Of a DNA stretch of 64,000 nucleotides, positions 57,868 through 64,000 are shown piece after piece. Source of the DNA: Utricularia gibba (taxonomy: Eukaryota; Streptophyta; Magnoliopsida; Lamiales; Lentibulariaceae). The notes below the pieces were generated by a model. That model was not told where the DNA came from. It saw only the letters and a program-made list of their open reading frames with translations, and searched no databases. Location: positions 4,557,001 to 4,621,000 of the forward strand of contig CM007989.1 of NCBI GenBank assembly GCA_002189035.1, in the 5' to 3' direction. Position numbers and translations under genes: made by a program. Numbering within the stretch: position 1 is the first letter of the stretch; every line of letters starts with the position of its first letter.

Positions 57868-58611
57868 ATTATTCAGTGTGATTGAAAAGATTTTTGAATC
57901 TATTCGCCAATCTCTCAATACTCCATATAGTTTACCTTCTAATAACTCTCCAGGATGTGGACCATCCAATTGCACAAATGCAAGCAATTTAGAGTTCAAT
58001 TTTCAATTTTCATCGACATAATGAGCAGTCACAGTCATATATTCTTAAACAGTAACAAATGTCCAAGTATCTGATGTCAAAGAAATTCTTCAAGAAATAG
58101 AGGACAATAAAGATTTCAATCTTTCTTTCTCATTAACATAGATTTTCATACAATCAGCTCTCATAGTAATTCTATTAATAGATCTAAAATCAGGATTCAG
58201 AATTCCATTTGCAACATTAACTCCTTCATATTCAGCATAAGCAAATGGAAGATCATGCATGATAATTGCTCTTGCTACTGAATCTCGAAATTCATTATGA
58301 TCAAATTTTGCTTTTTTAACCAAAGTAGTTTGACTACTAAGTAAAGAACTTACATCATGAAATTTTGGAGACTTCAAACAACTTCAAGAATGCCTTAATA
58401 AGTGAGATGTACCTGACTTGCCACCACAAGTCAACATTTTCTTGCAATAATTGCACTTGCACATTTCTACACCATTAACTTTTCCAATCTTCTCAAAATT
58501 ATGCCATACTTCAGACTTGGGTTTCTTAGATAATGGCATAGTATCACTGACATTTTTGAATCCTTTCATAGAAGATGTAGGAGATGGCGAAGATGATCGT
58601 AATATTTGCAA
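57868..58611 (-). pseudogene. hAT transposase N-terminal half with BED zinc finger
   Basis: Starts at 58611. The BED finger reads SEVWHNFEKIGKVNGVEMCK, then CNYCKKMLTCGGKSGTSHL (Cys pair and His). After a stop at about 58384 it continues FDHNEFRDSVARAIIMHDL, PFAYAEYEG and KIYVNEKERLKSLL, then LLAFVQLDGPHPGELLEGKL and IFSITLNNA at the retroelement boundary. The order is that of plant hAT transposases (BED, then the start of the RNase H-like core). Confidence 0.9.
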
Positions 58612-58628
58612 ATCACAACTATCTTCTT

Positions 58629-59936
58629 CCTAATATCGTTGCAAATAAAAATAGAAAATCCGTATCAAATAAATTTATACTTCCTAATCTACACAAAATA
58701 CAAATTTAGAAAACTTGTATAGTGGATATCGGGGTCAATCACGAAGAGCTTGTGCTTGCTAAGTATTTTAGTAAATGCAAGATTTCAGATAACAGTAGGT
58801 TTTAGTCTAAGCTCGGACTAACAGTGGTAAACAAGTTCAATAAACAAGGTAGGTAAGCAATATCAGGTTTCTATGCTAAGGTAACAGGTACTGGTTTTGA
58901 CTCACACTAATATGAGGACGCCTTAAGGATCTGCGGGTGGCGCCATACTAAGGTTCCTAACTTAATTTGTTATTTTCCTACACTCACAACTTCGAATAAC
59001 CTAGGTCTATCCAGGTCATTCATCATATTTTTGGCTTAAGCTAGTCCCTAATATCAAAACCAACATTGCAATTAGGCCTACCCGCATGCAAGGTATATAG
59101 AACTAGATCTACCCGGTTCTATTGGTTCTACCTTGGACTAACACCGACTGCTCCCGTCTTGGTTTGTTGGTCTACCTCTAAACCAAGTTTCTAAGTTGTG
59201 AAACTACTTGTTTCCCTCCTTAGGTCTACCCATGGTTTGTTAGAAATAAGAGTTAAGGAATACACATAAATTTCATCATTAACCCTAAGCACACACCACA
59301 CCCCTTCACCTTAAGGTATCCCTAAGACTCTAGCCACTCATGCTTTGGAAATAAAACACGATTTCATTCACATAAGCTGGCCAAAATGGCAGAAACATTG
59401 TAACAAGTCAAATATAGAAACTTGAAATGTTCAGAAAAATGGAAAGCAAATAGATAATGTTTTTCCGCCCGCTATCTACTGTTCACAACCCTGAACAGTA
59501 GTGCTGGGCTGGGCTCCAGTGCTGTTCTTGATGATGAAGGCCTCCCTTCCCTCCTCTGGTTGGTGTTTCTCCCGTTGGGGAAGAAGACCCCCGTCGTCTC
59601 CCTCGCTGTTCGCTTCTTCGCGCTCTACTCTTTTTTTCGAATTAATTTCCTTTTCTTTTGCTTCACTCCATTGCACTGTTTCTGACTGCCAGTATTGTTC
59701 CTGACTGCAAGTACTGCTCCTGGCCTGAACTTGCAGACTGCGGTGGCAGCAGAACAATGCTCTTTGTCCTTCCCCAGATTTTGCGCCCTTCTTTGCTTGT
59801 TTTACACGCTTGCCATTCTGATTTTCGGCTCATCTCCCTGCTGAACTTACTGAAACATCAGTAACAAGAGTTGTGGACTAAATCAAAGGATTTAGTCCAC
59901 TTTTCAACATAATCACATAGGATTAACATAAACACC
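58629..59936 (-). repeat. Dispersed repeat, right copy, inverted relative to the left
   Basis: It matches 3679-4541 on the opposite strand. It ends TTCCTAATATCGTTGCAAAT on the plus strand at the hAT boundary and carries the perfect hairpin at 59873-59900. An extra 450 bp or so (about 58880-59330) is rich in TCTACC/CTAGGT-type words and is absent from the left copy. The family is unidentified. Confidence 0.65.
59873..59900. repeat. Perfect inverted repeat in right copy
   Basis: GTGGACTAAATC, then AAAG, then GATTTAGTCCAC. It is the same hairpin as 3714-3741, read from the other strand. Confidence 0.9.
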
Positions 59937-60630
59937 ACTAAAGCATGAAAAACCACATTTATCTAACCTAAACCATAATAAAATATAACTATTTTGCATT
60001 ATGAATTTCAAGAAAAATGTGTGTCATCATTCACATAGGCCGTAGCTGGCTTCCAACATCTCTCTCATTTTTTCCTTGATGATTCGACACTTTTCTTCAG
60101 AGAAATGGCACTGTTTCTGTCAAATTAGTTTTGCTCCCGAGTAGGTATTAATGTGATGTTTGGCAACAGATCAATTGATACCTACAAAATTGGCAGCAGT
60201 CCAAGCAAAGATATCGGTGTTCCTCTTCAAGAGTTATGCTAACATTTCCTCGACTCCAACGTCCAAGTTGATGTCGATACGCATCGTCTTCTACATATCC
60301 CCCGGTATCAACTGCAATTATTTGTATCCTATCGGATCCATTGCTTGTTTGGGAGGTTCCTTCTGCTCTCTTTTCATCATCATAATTCTTGGTTTCTTTG
60401 CGCACAGGTCTCGACAAGAAGATACATAACATGATCGGGCAGCCAGTTGGTCAATATCCAGCATGTAGATGCCCTCAGGAGTTGGAAACTTGACTTTAAG
60501 TGTACAGTGGAGGGTATCATACCGAATTGGTTGATCTGTGGTCAGTCGAGAATGATGTTATAGGAAACGTCTCAGTGTAGTTTCACCCTACCGCATCGAA
60601 TGTCACGGGTAGGGTTATTTTTCCGATTGT

Positions 60631-61008
60631 CTACAGGTCCCGTTGATCGAAAGCGTATAGCTCCATGCAAATTGAGCGAATATCTCCCTCCTTGGATGAC
60701 GCAAGTAATTCAGTCACCTCCTTCTTAATTATGTTGCTGGAGGATCTCTGATCAATAAGGATCCTTCTTACCTTGGTGCTTCTGCATATTCCTACCACCA
60801 CCAAAGGTTCATTCTGTGCAATGGGGCCGATGGGAATGTCTCTTTCAAAAAAAATGATTTCTTCCTTTTCCCAAACAGCTTTTTCACTTCGATTTTTCCC
60901 GATTTGGAAGACTTCTCCCTTCCTTGCCTCGTCCAAATACCTTTTTCTTGCTTTTCTTGATTCATCAATTTTAGTACTCCCAGATACCACATGGATACCA
61001 CTTGTCAT
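60631..61008 (-). pseudogene. Tat copy 3 protease relic
   Basis: It reads RSTKVRRILIDQRSSSNIIK, so the glycine of the D-x-G active site is replaced by Arg and the enzyme would be dead. TELLASSKEGDI and MELYAFDQR follow as in the other copies. Confidence 0.8.
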
Positions 61009-61096
61009 GTATATGGTTAGTATTTATTGAACCTTCCGATTTGTCGTGTCCCCTTTTGGGTTTCATTTTTCTACCGGCTCGTGGGACATCTCCTGG

Positions 61097-62505
61097 CTAT
61101 CTAGTGGGGAATTTCAGATATCGATTTCCTTCATTCACTGGGTGTTCATTACGTCCCCTTTTGTGTTCCACCATTTCTACGGGGTTTCGTGTCGCACCGT
61201 TTGTTCCCCTGCCCGTATGATACTGCTTAATCATTCTTTTCATTACCCGGCAATCAACAGTGTCGTACCTAGTTGTTTTGTGTATCTCACAGTAGGTGTT
61301 TGTGCTAGATGGTTCCACCTGGTACACCTCGCGGTGCTTGTTTGATCAGGGAACTCTGCTGGGTTGCTCTTCTCGCTGCGAGATCAGCCGAATTTCCACG
61401 TGACTTTTCATTTTGGCTCTAAGGTCATCATCGACTTGAATATATTTCATAATCTTTCTCAGCAACTCCCCAAGGTTCTTTGGCGGGGATTTTGGCAGAC
61501 TCTGCCCCAGTTTTGACATTCCTAAAACCCGCTTCATTATTTCCACTCTCTCCTTGAGGTCCAACTGGACATCTTGTGCCGAGCAGTTAAACCGGTCGAT
61601 GAAACTTCTCAAGTTTTCTTTTCGGTGATCGTATCGGATGGAATATAAGGCCGCTTTCGAAGGCAGGGCTTCAATGTTAACAATATATTGGGTGGTGAAG
61701 AGCAATACCAACTCCCGATAAGAACCCATGCCGCAAGGTTCCAGTTGTTTGAACCAAGTCTTTGCTCCCTTTTGGAGCGAAGAAGTGAATAGCTTGCACT
61801 TCATAGCTTCTGAATGCCGGACCGTTGTCATTCTCATGTCGAAGTTAGTTACATGAGATATGGGATCCCCTTTTCCATCATACGTGGGTAGCCCGTCGGG
61901 GACCCTGAATCCCCTTTCTGGTTCTTCCCCGATTAACTCGTCCGAGAAGGGGTCAAAGCGCAGTGCTGAGGTATCAGCTACTCCTTCAGCGCTGCTTTTC
62001 AAGGCAAAATCGATATCGGCCAAAACATCCCCTCTTTCAGTACATACATTTTGGTTGAAGGCATCTCTAAACCCTTTGCTCTCTCTCGCCCTAGGTGGTA
62101 ACTGCCTACCGATTACCCTTCTCTTCTCGCAAATTTCGTCTAGTTCTCTCCTCAACTCTTCTTCTCTTTTTTCTAGGATTTTCCTAGCCGTATTTTTCCT
62201 ATCTGTACCTGGCTCCTAAATGACTTGGTTGCGCCTCTTTCTTTGCAACATTTCTTCCTCAGTCTCAGATTCGGTCTCCTCTTCTGGAGATATTCCGGCA
62301 GTAGGGGTTGCTTATCCGCTCGTCGTTCGGTTTCTGACGTCCCCTCCCGTGCATTGGAGTTCAGCCCCAAGGAAGACTTGATGTCGGAAAATATCTCCGT
62401 CATGAGGGCTTTGAGTTGTTCCCTGTTGATAACCATGAGGCGGGGGTCTTGTATGCCAGCGTTGCCTTCGTTGCCGGAGTTGGTGGTCGTGTTGTTTTCT
62501 GTCAT
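61097..62505 (-). pseudogene. Tat copy 3 gag
   Basis: The N-terminus is at 62505 (MTENNTTTNSGNEGNAGIQD). A frameshift near 62175 leads into the 269-codon run 61346-62155 with RGFRVPDGLPTYDGKGDPIS, FKQLEPCGMGSYRELVLLFT and ERVEIMKRVLGMSKLGQSLP. The nucleocapsid finger TYCEIHKTTRYDTVDC at about 61290 has lost one ligand (His to Tyr). Gag here would form the particle shell in an active relative. Confidence 0.87.
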
Positions 62506-62581
62506 AATGAGTGTTTGATGGGGAGCTTATGTGGATTTCTCAAGTGAGACAGTAGACCTTGCCTCACGGTGGGTGCCAAAA

Positions 62582-63129
62582 TGTTGTGGTTGAAAATCAG
62601 TGTTATGGCGGAGACCGATTTTTAGGTTGTGGATACGGCTGGGTGCATCGTATCTGATTAAGATCCTAGTGTTCTGTGTGGTGCGATGCGGTTAACAGAA
62701 AGAAAGATAGATCGAGATTTTTACGTGGAAACCATCGGAAAACAGAAAAACCACAGAGCTGTTGGAGCTCGCCGGAAAATGGCTTCACTAGATGGGGGTG
62801 GGGAAGAGATACAAATTAGAGGGTTTGGAGTTTAACCCTTTCTTCTTCACGATTTCTTATATTTATACAAGTGGTTGGTCTGACCGAATCTTGAATTCTA
62901 TGGATGTCGACTACTTTCTTCACCTGTTGTACATACTATGGTCCTGCTTTCAGATAACCGTCAATTGCTCTACCATTCCCGTAATTCGACTACTTTTCAG
63001 ACTATCTAAAACAGCCGTTGCTGACAAACTCTAACATATATCGGTCTGTCCGCCTGCACCAATCCGTTAGAACACCTTTTGGCTATTTTTCAGTGGCCAT
63101 TTAACCTAATCCGATTTTGGACCCCATCA
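62582..63129 (-). repeat. Tat copy 3 5' LTR (548 bp)
   Basis: The minus strand starts TGATGGGGTCCAAAATCGG and ends CCACAACA. Next to it is the primer-like segment TGGCACCCACCGTGAGGC. TG/CA ends are intact. Confidence 0.88.
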
Positions 63130-64000
63130 AACTATAAGAAATTTCAAGCATATTTTTTATTTCTTAAAAAAATAAAACTCGAAAACAAATTTTTTCTTCA
63201 TTATTATTTTTCAGTCATGTGAGAAAGTTAGAAATTAGGTTTTGTGTGTTGTGAAAATAAAAATAATAAAAAGAAATAGATTCTGCCAATTTGATAATGA
63301 ATATATTTTATTATTCAACATCTGTTTCTTTTTGAGTAAAAATGATACAAAATATTATTTCTAATATTAAAATATTAAAATAAAAAATAATAATAAGAAT
63401 GACAATTAATATACCTCTTACAAAATACTCTACCACTAAAAATTTTGAGAAAATATGGCAACAATCACATTTTCTTTATAAATGATTAATTTTTATATAT
63501 CTCTTATAATTTAATCATAAATTCAATCTTCTTATTTTTAATTCAATAGAATTCAAAGAGTAATAGATAATAGATTTATAAGATCATGTTTAATTATTGC
63601 TATTATTTATCGAATAGAATTTAATTGGATATAGTTTATCATATGATAAATATTACCGTTTTTTAATTATCACACTTGATGTTAATAATGGCATTATCTA
63701 CGGGTTGTTTTGAAAAGAGAGGATGACACTTGTTTGCCACATAGTCTATTATTATTATTCACAAACAATATTAACTGGATATTTTATTCTAAATAAGTTA
63801 TTCGTGTAATGGGAATAATGACTCTGTTTTTCCTAATAAACACGCAAATTATTAGCTATTTTGGCATCTAATTAGTGCATTTCTTCCTTTCACACACAGG
63901 TTCGGACTAGTATTTTTGAATGGAGCGTGATGCTAATATAATAGAATGGCATATTAGTGTATAGGACATGTGAACTCTAATTATTTGGTTTGTCGCAATA
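63130..64000. other. AT-rich flank, nothing recognised
   Basis: Very AT-rich DNA with no open frame of note and no recognised repeat. Confidence 0.5.

Larger units (their letters stand above)
45737..58628 (-). mobile_element. hAT transposon, minus strand, split by two retroelement insertions
   Basis: The transposase N-terminal part is at 57868-58611 and the C-terminal part at 47340-48215, both on the minus strand. Between them sits the Tat element 48216-57867. The left end is placed at TAGGGTCGGCCCTA (45737). GGGTCGGGCT-type subterminal repeats lie at 45770-45866, as is common near hAT ends. A probable solo LTR (45867-47036) interrupts this non-coding end. The right end is not seen because the dispersed repeat starts at 58629. 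About 180 residues from the middle of the transposase are absent. Confidence 0.75.
60046..63129 (-). mobile_element. Tat-lineage Ty3 retrotransposon copy 3, truncated in RT
   Basis: The minus-strand order is LTR (62582-63129), gag (61097-62505) and protease (60631-61008), then the pre-RT linker and the first RT residues, ending about 60046. The remaining pol and the 3' LTR are absent. Gag includes a 269-codon open run, the best preserved gag of the three copies. Its LTR is closer to the 45282-45735 fragment than to the other two LTRs. Confidence 0.88.

Overview
This is nuclear DNA from a flowering plant, probably a eudicot. It has split genes with short GT-AG (and two GC-AG) introns, AT-rich intergenic DNA, and a heavy load of plant-type transposable elements: Ty3 of the Tat and chromovirus lineages, Ty1/copia, hAT and PIF/Harbinger. 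There is no bacterial, organellar or CRISPR signature, and I found no tRNA or rRNA gene. Four host loci can be supported: a seven-exon ZNF830-like zinc-finger gene (11684-13610, minus), a small unknown ORF (14390-14797, minus), an ALY/THO4 mRNA-export adaptor gene (32539-34489, minus) and a rhamnogalacturonan lyase gene (36190-45189, plus).

Layout. 1-1.6 kb is unassigned flank. 1.6-11.5 kb is a nest: an old copia RNase H relic (B) is split by a second copia (A, LTRs at 1820-2036 and 11117-11297). Copia A is itself interrupted by a Tat-type Ty3 element (4542-10267, minus) and a dispersed repeat (3679-4541). 11.7-14.8 kb is a gene island. 16.7 kb holds a copia RT scrap, and 18.1-23.3 kb a complete but decayed chromovirus with paired short LTRs. 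24.0-28.1 kb is an hAT relic with matching terminal inverted repeats. 29.1-31.9 kb is a decayed Harbinger element with its Myb-like ORF and DDE transposase. 32.5-45.2 kb is the second gene island, with ALY and the lyase gene transcribed divergently. 45.3-63.1 kb is a second nest: an hAT element (45737-58628) containing a probable solo LTR and a 9.65-kb Tat element (48216-57867, plus), then an inverted copy of the dispersed repeat, then a third, truncated Tat element (60046-63129, minus). The last 0.9 kb is AT-rich with nothing recognised.

The most notable point is a very young Ty1/copia element (36280-41940). Its 483-bp LTRs differ at only two positions and it is flanked by an exact 5-bp duplication (TTCTG). 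It sits inside the signal-peptide exon of the lyase gene, and the reading frame is continuous once the element and one copy of the duplication are ignored. The same gene also carries an apparent one-base deletion in exon 4, so this allele is probably null. A second notable point is that the plus-strand Tat element carries, between pol and its 3' LTR, an antisense coding block with a Transposase_28-like domain and a coiled-coil region.

All calls come from reading the sequence and recalled family motifs. No database search was run.
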